A DNA stretch of 64,000 bases, from contig JAJZPQ010000003.1 in the NCBI GenBank assembly GCA_021811085.1, positions 1-64,000 on the forward strand, read 5' to 3'. Below, piece by piece: positions 1 through 8,519 of the stretch. Below the pieces are notes generated by a model. That model saw only the letters and a program-made list of their open reading frames with translations, had not been told where the DNA came from and did not search any database. The translations under genes were made by a program, and so were the position numbers. This DNA is from Pseudomonadota bacterium. Lineage in GTDB: Bacteria > Pseudomonadota > Gammaproteobacteria > Burkholderiales > SG8-39. Numbering within the stretch: the stretch's first letter is position 1; each line of letters begins with the position of its first letter.

Positions 1-120
1 CTTCAGACGACCGCAGAAATTATGTCCAGCTACGGCAGCATCACCCGCTGCCGTGCCGCTTATTGCCTACCCCTCAGCGCAATCCATTCCACAACTTCAC
101 ATAATCAACGACTGTGCATA

Positions 121-154
121 ATCGGCCTTATGTGAAGCTTCACATAAGGCCGAT
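121..154. repeat. 34-bp perfect palindrome upstream of the toxin-antitoxin operon
   Basis: Two 17-bp arms (121-137 and 138-154) are exact reverse complements with no spacer; the centre reads GTGAAGCTTCAC. Part of one arm (CTTCACATAA) also occurs as a direct copy at 95-104. It lies 85 bp before the toxin-antitoxin promoter and there is no gene in the first 240 bases. It could be a dyad operator, a transcription barrier or a mobile-element remnant. The sequence alone does not decide. Confidence 0.85.
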
Positions 155-216
155 AAACCGCCTCACCATCTAACAGAGCGGCATCCGCTCCACCCCAGGG
201 GCGGGCGAGTCACGCC

Positions 217-244
217 TGTACAACAGTACAAAGTCTTATACAAT
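217..244 (+). promoter_or_regulatory. Toxin-antitoxin promoter with TGTACA operator motif
   Basis: TACAAT at 239-244 is a good -10 box placed 30 bp before the antitoxin ATG. Just upstream, 217-230 is an inverted repeat (TGTAC, 4-nt gap, GTACA) that includes a TGTACA hexamer at 217-222. TGTACA hexamers are the known operator core of YefM/YoeB-type autoregulated operons, so this is probably where the antitoxin binds. No convincing -35 box is visible, which fits a promoter needing little activation. Confidence 0.5.
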
Positions 245-274
245 ATGTGGAGCAATATTCCTCCGGAGCGTGAC

Positions 275-571
275 ATGGCCATAAAGACATCCGACGTGGT
301 TCCGTTGAGCCAGGCGCGCTCCCGCCTGTCGGAGATCGCGGATGAAGCGAAAGCCGGTGCGGAAAAGATCATCACCAAGAACGGCGAGAGCTACGTGGCG
401 CTGATCGACGCCGGCAAGCTCGACTATTACCACCGGATCGAGCGCGAGCGCATTCACCTGCTGCTTCTGGACGAGGCGGAAAAAGGGCTGGCCGATGTCG
501 CGGCAGGCCGGATCAAAGACGCGCGCAAGGCGATTGCGCGACGGCGGACCAAGCGCGCGGCCGAAGTTTAG
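275..571 (+). CDS. Type II antitoxin, Phd/YefM family
   Basis: A 98-residue protein that probably binds and neutralises the toxin encoded next to it and represses the operon. The N-terminal part (VVPLSQARSRLSEIADEAK, then IITKNGESYVALIDA) matches the Phd/YefM DNA-binding and dimerisation fold. The Lys/Arg-rich helical C-terminus is the usual toxin-wrapping segment. The start is placed at 275 because GGAG sits 6 nt upstream; an in-frame ATG at 245 falls directly behind the -10 box and has no ribosome binding site. The stop is 13 nt before the toxin gene, so the two are co-transcribed. Confidence 0.85.
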   Translation: MAIKTSDVVPLSQARSRLSEIADEAKAGAEKIITKNGESYVALIDAGKLDYYHRIERERIHLLLLDEAEKGLADVAAGRIKDARKAIARRRTKRAAEV

Positions 572-584
572 CCGGCCCCTGCCC

Positions 585-953
585 ATGGCGCCCCAGCGCG
601 CGAGCGTAAGAGTCACGGCCAACTTCGAGGCCAACTTGGACCAGCTCGAAGCGTTTCTGCTGGAGGCCGATGCGGCGAGCGCCTACGACGCGCTTCTCGC
701 CGAACTCGAAAGGACGGTCATCCCGAACCTGGAAAAATTCCCGCGCATGGGCCGCTCATTTTTCGATCGCGGCGTCGGTTCCGTTGAGGCGCATGCGAAA
801 ATCGAGCGACTTGCACGGCGCCTCGGAGATGGCGAGCTGCGCGAATACCTGAGCGGCGATTACCTTTTGTTGTATGCGCTCATGCAGCGGACGGTGTACC
901 TGCTCTCGATCAAACATCACCGGCAACTGTCGTTCGACTTCGGAAGGCTTTAG
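585..953 (+). CDS. Type II toxin, RelE/ParE superfamily
   Basis: A 122-residue protein beginning 13 nt after the antitoxin stop. The pattern (basic strand start, long helical hairpin with LEAFLLEADAASAYDALLAEL, then FPRMGRSF, and a C-terminal strand YLLSIKHHRQLSFDF) is that of ParE/RelE toxins. Family members either inhibit gyrase (ParE) or cleave mRNA on the ribosome (RelE), and sequence reading does not settle which. The frame is open further upstream inside the antitoxin gene; the ATG at 585 is chosen because it follows the antitoxin stop and leaves a normal-length toxin. Confidence 0.82.
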   Translation: MAPQRASVRVTANFEANLDQLEAFLLEADAASAYDALLAELERTVIPNLEKFPRMGRSFFDRGVGSVEAHAKIERLARRLGDGELREYLSGDYLLLYALMQRTVYLLSIKHHRQLSFDFGRL

Positions 954-1167
954 GCCGCCGAGATCCGGCGCAGCCGGCATGATTCACACTCACGCAAGTC
1001 GCAAACATGCCTGGGAGCCAGTATCGGCGCGGATTTCCGGGCATGTGAGCATCGCGCGGCATCCGCTTGATGCGAGCTCGGCCCGCTGAAACCAGACGCG
1101 TCGGCGCGCTCTGTCGCGCCGCGTTCCCTGCCGATCCGCGGCCGTCCGATCGGCGCTTATGGAAGGC

Positions 1168-1896
1168 TCAGTGCAGCGTCGGCTCTGCCCCACAGCATTT
1201 CTTGAACTTCTTGCCGCTGCCACAGGGACAGGGATCGTTTCTTCCCGGCTTCGGTCCCTCGCGCCGAAACGTCGAGGCGACCAGGCGCTCGTGCTGCACC
1301 TCCCTGCGGGGAAGCCAGAAACGGTAGATTGCGGCCACCGATCCCGCGAGCTGCCGGGTAAGTTCCTCGCGCTGCGCCGGCCAGCGCGTCAGCGCTTCGT
1401 CGGCCTCACTCAGTTCATCGGCGCCGAGCAGGCGAATCGGGCGCAGCGCGTCGGCGGCGGCGGAATCATCGAACAGAGGCTGCCAGTCCTGCCGGCACAG
1501 CTCGATTCCCTGCATGAAGCCGTACGCCCATATTTCGCCATCCATATATTCGCGCGGGTCGTTCTCATAGACCATGCTGCCTATCAGCGGGTCGAAGGCA
1601 TCCGCGTCGTATTGCAGCGTCCAGATAATGCCGTTCATGTGCCGCATCAGAAGTTCCAGAACCCGCTGCGCCTGTTCCATGGATTCATACACGGGCGCAT
1701 CGTCTTCGCTTTCGCCCCAGACGCCCGGCAGCCATTGGCTTGGAACAAGGGTCGCCGGTCCGACCACAATGGCAGCGAGATAGCCATCGAGCGTGTCCAG
1801 CGTCATTGCGTCGTCGGACACGGCTTCGGACAACAGGAATTGTTCCAGTTCGTCCAGTTCCTCATCCGACAGCGGGGTCGATAGCTTCGCGGTCAT
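1168..1896 (-). CDS. UPF0149 (YgfB/YecA-like) protein with C-terminal SEC-C motif
   Basis: A 242-residue cytosolic protein. Residues about 1-190 are the UPF0149 helical domain ([13 protein letters not shown] and [13 protein letters not shown] are diagnostic). The last 25 residues carry the SEC-C zinc-binding signature [16 protein letters not shown], also found at the end of SecA. The function of these proteins is not settled; the SEC-C tail suggests contact with SecA, ribosomes or another partner. The 213 bases between the toxin gene and this gene show no ORF or RNA that I can support. Confidence 0.85.
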   Translation of the reverse strand: MTAKLSTPLSDEELDELEQFLLSEAVSDDAMTLDTLDGYLAAIVVGPATLVPSQWLPGVWGESEDDAPVYESMEQAQRVLELLMRHMNGIIWTLQYDADAFDPLIGSMVYENDPREYMDGEIWAYGFMQGIELCRQDWQPLFDDSAAADALRPIRLLGADELSEADEALTRWPAQREELTRQLAGSVAAIYRFWLPRREVQHERLVASTFRREGPKPGRNDPCPCGSGKKFKKCCGAEPTLH

Positions 1897-1922
1897 CAGT
1901 TCGGCCTGCCGAGCCCTGCACG

Positions 1923-1953
1923 CTGAAGAATGGCTCTGGTAGCCATTCTTCAG
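1923..1953. repeat. 13-bp perfect hairpin between AOR and UPF0149 genes
   Basis: Arms 1923-1935 and 1941-1953 are exact reverse complements around a 5-nt loop. It sits just past the stop of the minus-strand oxidoreductase gene, where a terminator is expected, but there is no T-run on either side. It may end or protect the upstream transcript, or belong to the set of long perfect hairpins in this window. Confidence 0.7.
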
Positions 1954-1962
1954 AAGCTTTCG

Positions 1963-3672
1963 CTAGGCCATCAACTCACGGATGCGCTTATTGACTTCGG
2001 CGCCATGGTGGCGCGCGGCCTTGTTGCTCGGAGCGAGCGGCTCGTTGTAGAAGAAATCGGGCAGCTCGTCGTCCTTGTCGGTGAAGCCGGCCTGCTTGTT
2101 GAACTCCCACTCCATCTTCAGTGCCTCGCGCCCCAGCGTCTGCAGGAACGAAGTATCGAAATTGGTGCCGTGCGCGTCGTTCAGCGCGGCGACGATGAGC
2201 TCGGCGCTGACGTTGGTGACCGAACGCCCGAAAATGCACAGGCCGAGCGAGTCGGCGGCGGCGCATGCGGTCTGAATGCCCAGGCTCGCCTCCGCCAGCT
2301 GCTCCATGGTTTTGTCCTTGCAGTCGAACACCGGCAGGTTGCCCGTGGTGTGGTCGGCGCCTTGCGCCGTGACCATCATGGATATGCCGGTGACTTCGAT
2401 CACGCGCGGGTCATAGGCGCTGATCGCCTGCTGCTTGATCACCGGCACGCGGGCGACTTTGTAATGCGCGCCGGCGCGCGCGGCGCCCTGCGCGAAGATG
2501 CGGCCGCGCTCGTTGCCCTTGCGGATGTCCTCCATGGCCTGGTGCATGAACGCCTCGTCGCCGAATTTCCCCAGGCCCGCTTCCATGAGCACAGCGAGCG
2601 TGGCGCCGATCTCGATGGTGTCGACGCCGAGGTCGTTGGCGACGGCATTGACCCGTGCGACCTGGTCCGGATGGGTGAGGCCGCAGTTGCTGCCCATCAG
2701 GCCGAGCGTTTCGTATTCGAGCGGCGACACCAGCTCCTTGCCGTTCTCGTCGACGTAGATGTTGCTGCATTGGATCAGGCAGCCGGGCATGCAGGCGTGC
2801 GCGATGTGCCCGCCGCGGCTGGAGTTGAGTTCGCGGATGAAATCGCCGCCGAGCTGCAGCGGACCCTCGGAGGCTTCCACCAGGCGCCCGTTGCTGAAGT
2901 TGCGCACCGGCAGCCCGCCGATGCGGTTGGTGATGTCGCCCATCATCGCGGTGCCGGTGCTCTTGAACGTCGCGATCGCCGGCTCCTTCTCCAGGCGCGC
3001 GCCGTATTCGCGGATCGAGCCCATGAGCTTCTTGCGGTCGTGGAACGTCGGCATCTTGTGCACGTCGATGACGATGGCCTTGACCTTCTTGGAGCCCATG
3101 ACCGCGCCGACGCCGCCGCGCGCGGCGAGGCGCGAAGGCCGCCCGTCGGTGTCGGTGATGGAGATGCCCGCCATCAGGCCGAGGTATTCGCCCACCGGGC
3201 CGCACAGCGCTAACGCGACCTTCTTGCCGTATTTCTCGAACAGCAGCGCTGCGGCCTCGTTGGTGCCCTTGCCCATGTAGGGCTCGGCACTCTCGTAGGT
3301 GATCGCGCCTTCCTTGGTGATGCGCAGCACGCTCCACTCTTTCAATGCGCCGTAGAGCGTGAACCCGGCGATTTCGAGCTGGCCCATGGCGAAGGCGAAG
3401 GTGCCGCCCGAGTTGGATTCCTTGATGCCGCCGGTGAGCGGGCTCTTGCAGCCCACGCTCAAGCGGTTGGCGTTGGAGAAGTTCGTGCCCGCAAACGGCC
3501 CGGCGGAGAAGATCAGCGGATTCTCCGGCGACAACGGATCGACCTTGGCGGCACCGAGCTCGAGCAGCGTCTTGGCGATGAAATGCCGGCCGGCGCGGAT
3601 CACGTCCGCCCCATTCAATTCGTCCGTCTTGACCGAGCGGTCCGTCAGATTGATGTGCAGGTATTTGCGCAT
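1963..3672 (-). CDS. Tungsten-type aldehyde:ferredoxin oxidoreductase
   Basis: A 569-residue enzyme of the AOR family, which oxidises aldehydes to acids (or reduces acids) with a tungsto-bispterin cofactor and one [4Fe-4S] cluster. Three cluster cysteines are seen in ACMPGCLIQC (about C294, C298, C302), and the fourth in DSLGLC (C479), which is also the second pterin motif. The N-terminal pterin-binding sheet (LIFSAGPFAGT, NRLSVGCKSPLTGG) is intact. The ATG at 3672 follows AGGGG by 5 nt; a GTG two codons earlier is possible. No ferredoxin-like, flavin or pterin-biosynthesis gene lies beside it, unlike multi-subunit bacterial AOR operons. The substrate cannot be deduced. Confidence 0.88.
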   Translation of the reverse strand: MRKYLHINLTDRSVKTDELNGADVIRAGRHFIAKTLLELGAAKVDPLSPENPLIFSAGPFAGTNFSNANRLSVGCKSPLTGGIKESNSGGTFAFAMGQLEIAGFTLYGALKEWSVLRITKEGAITYESAEPYMGKGTNEAAALLFEKYGKKVALALCGPVGEYLGLMAGISITDTDGRPSRLAARGGVGAVMGSKKVKAIVIDVHKMPTFHDRKKLMGSIREYGARLEKEPAIATFKSTGTAMMGDITNRIGGLPVRNFSNGRLVEASEGPLQLGGDFIRELNSSRGGHIAHACMPGCLIQCSNIYVDENGKELVSPLEYETLGLMGSNCGLTHPDQVARVNAVANDLGVDTIEIGATLAVLMEAGLGKFGDEAFMHQAMEDIRKGNERGRIFAQGAARAGAHYKVARVPVIKQQAISAYDPRVIEVTGISMMVTAQGADHTTGNLPVFDCKDKTMEQLAEASLGIQTACAAADSLGLCIFGRSVTNVSAELIVAALNDAHGTNFDTSFLQTLGREALKMEWEFNKQAGFTDKDDELPDFFYNEPLAPSNKAARHHGAEVNKRIRELMA

Positions 3673-3834
3673 GGTCACCCCTGGAGATATGAAATCGGTT
3701 TCCTATAGCGCGCCGATTTTACCCTGTTCGACCCCGCCTCGTGTGCGCGAAGCGCGATGCGCGCTGCTAAATCCACATTCGTGTCAGGGAATATGTCCGC
3801 AGGTACGCCCGTGCTCCGCCCGGCGCACTGGGAC

Positions 3835-4344
3835 CTATAGTTTCTGGCGAAACGCCTTGCCGATCAGCTGCAGCGCTTCCGGGCTGTCCCATTCGCGCGA
3901 GCCATGGAATTTGCCGAGCACGCGGCCCTTGGCATCGACCAGGACCGTCAGCGGGATGGTGTCCGCACCCAGCATGTGCTCCAGCACCAGGTTCTTGTCG
4001 AGGTAATTGTCGAAGGTGATGCGGGTGCTGGCGATGAAGTTCGCCGCGGCGCGCGCGTCGTCGTCGGTGGAGACGCCGATGATGTTGAATTTCTTGCCGC
4101 CGTAGCGGCGCGCGAGCCGTTCGAGCGAACCCATCTCCGCACGGCAGGGCCCGCACCAGCTGGCCCAGACGTTGATGATCAGCGGCCGGCCGCGCAGCTC
4201 GGACAGCTTGCGGTAATCCCCGGCGAAGCCGTATAGCGGCGCCTCGCGCAACTGGCTGCCGACTTCGACCTCGCCCGGAGTTTTGGCGTACGCGCCCGCG
4301 CACAGCGCCGACAGGCAAAACGCCATCAATACGATTGCTTTCAT
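3835..4344 (-). CDS. TlpA/ResA-like periplasmic thioredoxin
   Basis: A 169-residue protein with an N-terminal signal peptide (MKAIVLMAFCLSALCAGAYA) and a thioredoxin fold of the TlpA/AhpC-TSA class. The active site is WASWCGPC and the cis-proline region is DTIPLTVLVD. Such proteins reduce or exchange disulfides in the periplasm, for instance in cytochrome maturation. An upstream in-frame ATG (4419) would add 25 non-signal-like residues, so the later start is preferred. It stands alone on the minus strand, and no cytochrome maturation genes are near. Confidence 0.85.
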   Translation of the reverse strand: MKAIVLMAFCLSALCAGAYAKTPGEVEVGSQLREAPLYGFAGDYRKLSELRGRPLIINVWASWCGPCRAEMGSLERLARRYGGKKFNIIGVSTDDDARAAANFIASTRITFDNYLDKNLVLEHMLGADTIPLTVLVDAKGRVLGKFHGSREWDSPEALQLIGKAFRQKL

Positions 4345-4499
4345 CTGCGCTCTCAATTCGGCCGCCGCGCCGGCCACGCCGCGTATTTTCGCACAGCCGG
4401 AAGTTTTCTTGCCGCACACTGCACGGCACTCAAGTCCGTTTGAGGCGCAGCTTGAGGAAAGAGCGCGAAGGGAAGCAACGCCTCGGTCTTGATCAGCGC

Positions 4500-5321
4500 T
4501 TAGTTCCAGTCACCGCCGCCGGAATTATCGTCCCAGGAGGAACTATCCGACAGACCGAAGTCGCTGCCGCCCATGTCGTCCGGCGTGGCGTCCCAATCGG
4601 TGGCGCCCGGGATAAAGCCCTGGCCGCCCTGGAGCTGATTGCCGCCGGTCAGGCGATGCATCAGCGCCTCCCCCGCAACCATCCCCGCCCCCAGCGCAGC
4701 GCCGGTGGCAAGTCCGCCGAGAATTCCGGAGCCGACGCCGCCCGCGGTCGAGCCCACAGGCGCGGCGACGCCGCCGGGAGCATTGGGCTGCAGCGGCGCG
4801 CCCGTGCCGGTGCCATACGCCGCCCCGCCCGCAGGCGCCGACATCGCGCCGCTACGCCGGGTCAGCGTACGCACGAAAAAAATGAGGGCGGCAATGAGCG
4901 CAGCGCCCGCCAGCAGCATGCCCAGCGGAATTCTGCTGCCCAGCCCCGCGGGCGCGCTGTACGCGCGCGCGAGCGTTGACGTCGCAGTGCCGGGGGCGGC
5001 GATACGTCGCTGCAAGTCCTGCACTGCCTGGGGTTTTGCAAACGGCAGGCCCGGCGCCAGGCGCTCCGCGGTGGCCAGTTCTGTTGCCGCGTTGGCGTAG
5101 CTGCCCTGTTTCGCCAGCAGTTCGGCCTCGACGTAGTGCGCTTTGCCGCTGTTGGGGTGGACGCGCAGAACTTTGTCCATCATGCCTTGCGCTTCGCCGA
5201 AACGTCCGGCCGCCGCCGCCTGATAGACCTCGTGCATCGTCGGCTCGCCGGCTGCAAACGAAGCACTGGCCAGCAGGGCGCCGGCCAGCAACATGCAACT
5301 CAACAGTACGTTTCTTAACAT
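4500..5321 (-). CDS. Secreted/membrane TPR protein with glycine-rich acidic tail
   Basis: A 273-residue protein of unknown function. It has a signal peptide (residues 1-23), one to two TPR-like helical repeats (about 30-90, including FGEAQGMMDKVLRVHPNSGKAHY), a single transmembrane helix near 130-150 (LGMLLAGAALIAALIFFV) and then a Gly/Ala-rich linker. The tail is rich in D, S, G and W (DDMGGSDFGLSDSSSWDD). Glycine-zipper-like GGLATGAALGAGMVAG could form a second membrane segment. The start has GGAG 8 nt upstream. A scaffold role in the envelope is only a guess. Confidence 0.6.
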   Translation of the reverse strand: MLRNVLLSCMLLAGALLASASFAAGEPTMHEVYQAAAAGRFGEAQGMMDKVLRVHPNSGKAHYVEAELLAKQGSYANAATELATAERLAPGLPFAKPQAVQDLQRRIAAPGTATSTLARAYSAPAGLGSRIPLGMLLAGAALIAALIFFVRTLTRRSGAMSAPAGGAAYGTGTGAPLQPNAPGGVAAPVGSTAGGVGSGILGGLATGAALGAGMVAGEALMHRLTGGNQLQGGQGFIPGATDWDATPDDMGGSDFGLSDSSSWDDNSGGGDWN

Positions 5322-5824
5322 GACTCGGACTCCAGGAAGGGTTCCATCGGGGCCCGATGGAAATGCAGCTATTCAAGCGCCATGGTGTTGCCGCAAGCAG
5401 TACGGGCACTGCGGCCCAGGCGAGCAGATAGACATGCATACACCGAGCTAGTTCCGGCGTTCGCTCTGCAATAACAGCAGCAGGTGCACCGCCACGCCCG
5501 GATCAAAGCTGCGGCGTAGGTGTTTTCCCTATCGGAATTGCACCTGCGCGCCGCGCTGTAGAGCGAGAGCCGCTGCGGCCGAAATATCTACTTACAATTT
5601 TCACGCTGAACCAAAGCGGCTTCGACCTATCATATTGCCAAGGTGTCGCGCGGCGTGCAGATTGGATGCGATGCGCTCCCCGACCATGTCTCAACGCAAT
5701 GCAGACGACACAGAATGACACGCGAGGTGCTCGAACAATTCTTGCGCGACTCAAGCCTGTACCTGGGTCAACCACAGCCAAAGGCGGCCAGCCTGTTTTT
5801 CCCCTTTTCGGCGCTGGCCCGCCC

Positions 5825-5860
5825 GGAAGGCTCCCGGTCCCTCCCTGCCGGGAGCCTTCC
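5825..5860 (+). terminator. 13-bp hairpin in the long intergenic stretch 5322-6021
   Basis: Arms 5825-5837 and 5848-5860 are exact reverse complements (GGAAGGCTCCCGG) around a 10-nt loop, and the + strand continues into a short T-run (5864-5867). It may be a factor-independent terminator, though no clear + strand gene precedes it. The rest of 5322-6021 shows only short, codon-poor open frames; I see no gene there. The stretch just before 6022 must hold the BON gene promoter. Confidence 0.4.
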
Positions 5861-6021
5861 ACCCTTTTCGCCGGACGGCGCTTCCAAGCTAAGCGGCAAA
5901 CACGAAGTTGCATCCTGACGCGCTATCGACCGTACCGGCACGCGCGCGGCGCAGCCGCATCGACCTCGAATCGACCAACCGGAATCTGGTTTTAACGCGG
6001 TACTCAATGGGGAGTCCAGTA

Positions 6022-6336
6022 ATGCATCAACTGAAAAGAAGCGCCTCCGCAGTTTTCCTTGCCGTCTCACTGGCGGCCATGACGGGTTGCGCGGCAACGC
6101 CCACCACCGAAAGCACGGGACAGTACATCGACGACGCGGCGATCACCGCCAAAGTGAAGGCGGTGCTGCTGGACCAGCCTACGCTGAAGTCGCTCGATAT
6201 CCACGTTGATACGTTCAAAGGAACGGTCCGCCTCAGCGGCGTCGTCGCATCGCGCGCCACCATCGACCGGGCCACCGAGGTCGCGCGCGGCGTCGCCGGC
6301 GTGAAATCGGTCAGGAACGAGATGAGGATCATGTAA
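6022..6336 (+). CDS. BON-domain outer-membrane lipoprotein (OsmY-like)
   Basis: A 104-residue lipoprotein: signal peptide with lipobox MTGC (Cys about residue 20), then one BON domain (ITAKVKAVLLDQPTLKSLDIHVDT, VRLSGVVASRATIDRA, VKSVRNEMRI). BON domains bind phospholipid or polymers and occur in osmotic-stress and envelope proteins. GGGGAG sits 7 nt before the ATG at 6022. Two earlier in-frame starts would hide the signal peptide. It is monocistronic, 161 nt before the transporter genes. Confidence 0.85.
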   Translation: MHQLKRSASAVFLAVSLAAMTGCAATPTTESTGQYIDDAAITAKVKAVLLDQPTLKSLDIHVDTFKGTVRLSGVVASRATIDRATEVARGVAGVKSVRNEMRIM

Positions 6337-6497
6337 TTCGAGGCTTGCCGTCATAGGGCTTAACCCTATACCGGCGACACCGCGAGTTAGGTCTTTCCCT
6401 AATAGGAAGCGTGCGCTTATCCCTGTCCAATGCAGGGAGAATAGAGGCGGAGGACAGCCTCAGCTGGGAGGTTCGCGTATTCGCGAGGGGGACAGTA

Positions 6498-6959
6498 GTG
6501 CGTTCTTTATTCAGTTACAACAAGGATTACTATGGCGGCGCGCTGATGATCCTGATCGGACTCACCGCCGCATATGCAGGAAGGCAGTACCCGCTAGGCA
6601 CGCTCGGGCGCATGGGCCCGGGCTTCTTTCCGACTGCGGTGGGCGTGATCCTCGCCGGAGTCGGCCTTGCCATCGCACTGAGCGCGCGTCCAGCCAGCGG
6701 CGCAAGCGCCGCCACACACTCGACATTCGATTGGCGCGCCTGGGGCGGCATCGTCGGCGGCACCCTGGCCTTCATCGCGCTCGGCGAATACGGCGGGCTG
6801 GTGCCGGCCACCTTCGCCGTCGTCTTCATTTCGGCGCTGGGCGACAAGAACAATACGCTGAAGCAGGCGTTCTGGCTCTCCGTCGGCATGGTCGTCATCG
6901 CGGTGGTCGTGTTCTGGTGGGCGCTGCAGTTGCAGTTCAGCCTGTTCCGCTGGGGCTGA
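6498..6959 (+). CDS. tctB: Tripartite tricarboxylate transporter small membrane subunit TctB
   Basis: A 153-residue integral membrane protein with about four helices (LMILIGLTAAYAGRQYPLG; GPGFFPTAVGVILAGVGLA; WGGIVGGTLAFIALGEYGG; LSVGMVVIAVVVFWWALQL), the TctB/DUF1468 pattern. The GTG at 6498 follows GAGGGGG by about 6 nt. The longer ATG-initiated frame from 6411 adds soluble residues not seen in the family. It partners with TctA, which begins 3 nt after its stop. The periplasmic binding protein TctC is not in this operon; in betaproteobacteria such proteins are often encoded far away. Confidence 0.85.
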   Translation: MRSLFSYNKDYYGGALMILIGLTAAYAGRQYPLGTLGRMGPGFFPTAVGVILAGVGLAIALSARPASGASAATHSTFDWRAWGGIVGGTLAFIALGEYGGLVPATFAVVFISALGDKNNTLKQAFWLSVGMVVIAVVVFWWALQLQFSLFRWG

Positions 6960-6962
6960 GCC

Positions 6963-8480
6963 ATGATCGAACAATCGTTGCTCGGCCTGTGGTACGGATT
7001 CGGCGTCGCATTCGAGCCGCATAACCTGATGTGGTCGCTGTTCGGCGTGCTCGTGGGCAACCTGATCGGCGTGCTCCCCGGCATGGGGCCCTTGTCGGCC
7101 ATATCGGTTTTGCTGCCGATCACCTTCGGCATGCATCCGGTGCCGGCGATCCTGATGCTGGCCGGTATCTTCTACGGTTCGATGTATGGCGGCGCGATCG
7201 GCGCGATCCTGCTCAATCTGCCCTGCCACCCGCCGCATGCGGTGACCTGCCTCGATGGCTATCCGCTGACCAAACAGGGCAAGGGGGGCAAGGCCCTGGG
7301 CATGGCCATGCTGGCTTCGTTCTTCGCCGCCTCCTTCGGCATTCTGGTGATGATCTTCTGCTCTCCGCTGCTGGTCGCGGTCGCGTTCAAATTCGGCCCG
7401 GGCGAGATATTCTCGGTCATGCTGCTGGGTCTGCTGGCCGGCTCGACCATGTCGCGCGGTTCGCCGCTCAAGGGCGTGGCCATGGTGCTGGTCGGCCTGC
7501 TGTGCGGCGTGGTCGGAACCGACGTCAATAGCGGCACCATGCGCTACACCTTCGGCATACCCGAACTGGCCGACGGCGTCAGCCTGGTTGCGCTCGCACT
7601 GGGCCTGTTCGCGGTGGGCGACTTCCTGCTCAACGTCAACCGCGTGAACTACCAGACGCACGGCGCCGGCGTGCGCGTGCGCGACATGCTGCCCACCTGG
7701 GCCGAGATCAAGCAGGGGTTCATGCCGACGCTGCGCGGAACCTTGATCGGCACGCTGTTTGGCGCCATGCCCGGGACCGGCCCCACGATCACCACGTTTC
7801 TCGCCTATGCATTCGAGCGCAAGGTGTCGAAAACGCCGGAACGCTTCGGCCACGGCGCAATGGAAGGCGTGCTCTCCCCCGAAGCCGCCTCGCATTCGAA
7901 GACCCAGGTCGACTTCATCCCGACCATGTGTTTGGGCATCCCGGGCGACCCGATCATGGCGCTCATCCTGGGCGCGCTGATGATCCAGGGTATTGCGCCC
8001 GGCCCGCAGCTGATCACGGAGCACCCGGATCTGTTCTGGGGGCTGATCGCGAGTTTCTGGGTCGGCAACGTGCTGCTGCTGCTGCTCAACGTGCCGCTGA
8101 TCGGCATCTGGACCAAGGTGCTGCAGGTACCGTATCGCTATCTGTTCCCGTCGGCCATGTTCTTTATCGCGGTCGGCGTATTCAGCACCGACAACAGCCT
8201 GTTTCAGATCGGCGAAGTGCTGGTGTTCGGCGCGGTCGGCGCACTGTTCGCCGCCCTGGATTTTCCGATGGCGCCGATTCTGCTCGGCTACGTGCTCGGG
8301 CCCATGGTGGAGGAGAATTTCCGCCGCGCCCTGCTGTTGTCGCGCGGCGACATGATGGTGTTCCTGCAGCACCCGATCAGCGGCGCATTCGTCGGCGCCA
8401 GCGCCTTGCTGATCCTGGTGCAGACCGTTACCTATCTACGCGGCACGCGCGGCAAACTGGGCGTGCTGCAGGCCACCTGA
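6963..8480 (+). CDS. tctA: Tripartite tricarboxylate transporter large permease TctA
   Basis: A 505-residue permease with about 12 helices. The two family motifs are present in each half (VLPGMGPLSAISVLLP near residue 40; GAMPGTGPTITTFLAYAFE near residue 265), as is the conserved loop LGIPGDPIMALILGALMIQG. It would import carboxylates such as citrate-like acids together with TctB and an unlinked TctC; the true substrate is unknown. It ends 39 nt from the convergent regulator gene, which, with the next kinase gene, is a plausible controller. Confidence 0.9.
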   Translation: MIEQSLLGLWYGFGVAFEPHNLMWSLFGVLVGNLIGVLPGMGPLSAISVLLPITFGMHPVPAILMLAGIFYGSMYGGAIGAILLNLPCHPPHAVTCLDGYPLTKQGKGGKALGMAMLASFFAASFGILVMIFCSPLLVAVAFKFGPGEIFSVMLLGLLAGSTMSRGSPLKGVAMVLVGLLCGVVGTDVNSGTMRYTFGIPELADGVSLVALALGLFAVGDFLLNVNRVNYQTHGAGVRVRDMLPTWAEIKQGFMPTLRGTLIGTLFGAMPGTGPTITTFLAYAFERKVSKTPERFGHGAMEGVLSPEAASHSKTQVDFIPTMCLGIPGDPIMALILGALMIQGIAPGPQLITEHPDLFWGLIASFWVGNVLLLLLNVPLIGIWTKVLQVPYRYLFPSAMFFIAVGVFSTDNSLFQIGEVLVFGAVGALFAALDFPMAPILLGYVLGPMVEENFRRALLLSRGDMMVFLQHPISGAFVGASALLILVQTVTYLRGTRGKLGVLQAT

Positions 8481-8519
8481 GCCGGCGTCGAATTCAGCGG
8501 CGCGTTCGACCCCGGGCGC

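Noticed and set aside
5643..5995. Overlapping short + strand open frames before the BON gene
   Set aside because: They lack ribosome sites and plausible proteins, and they span the 5825-5860 hairpin.
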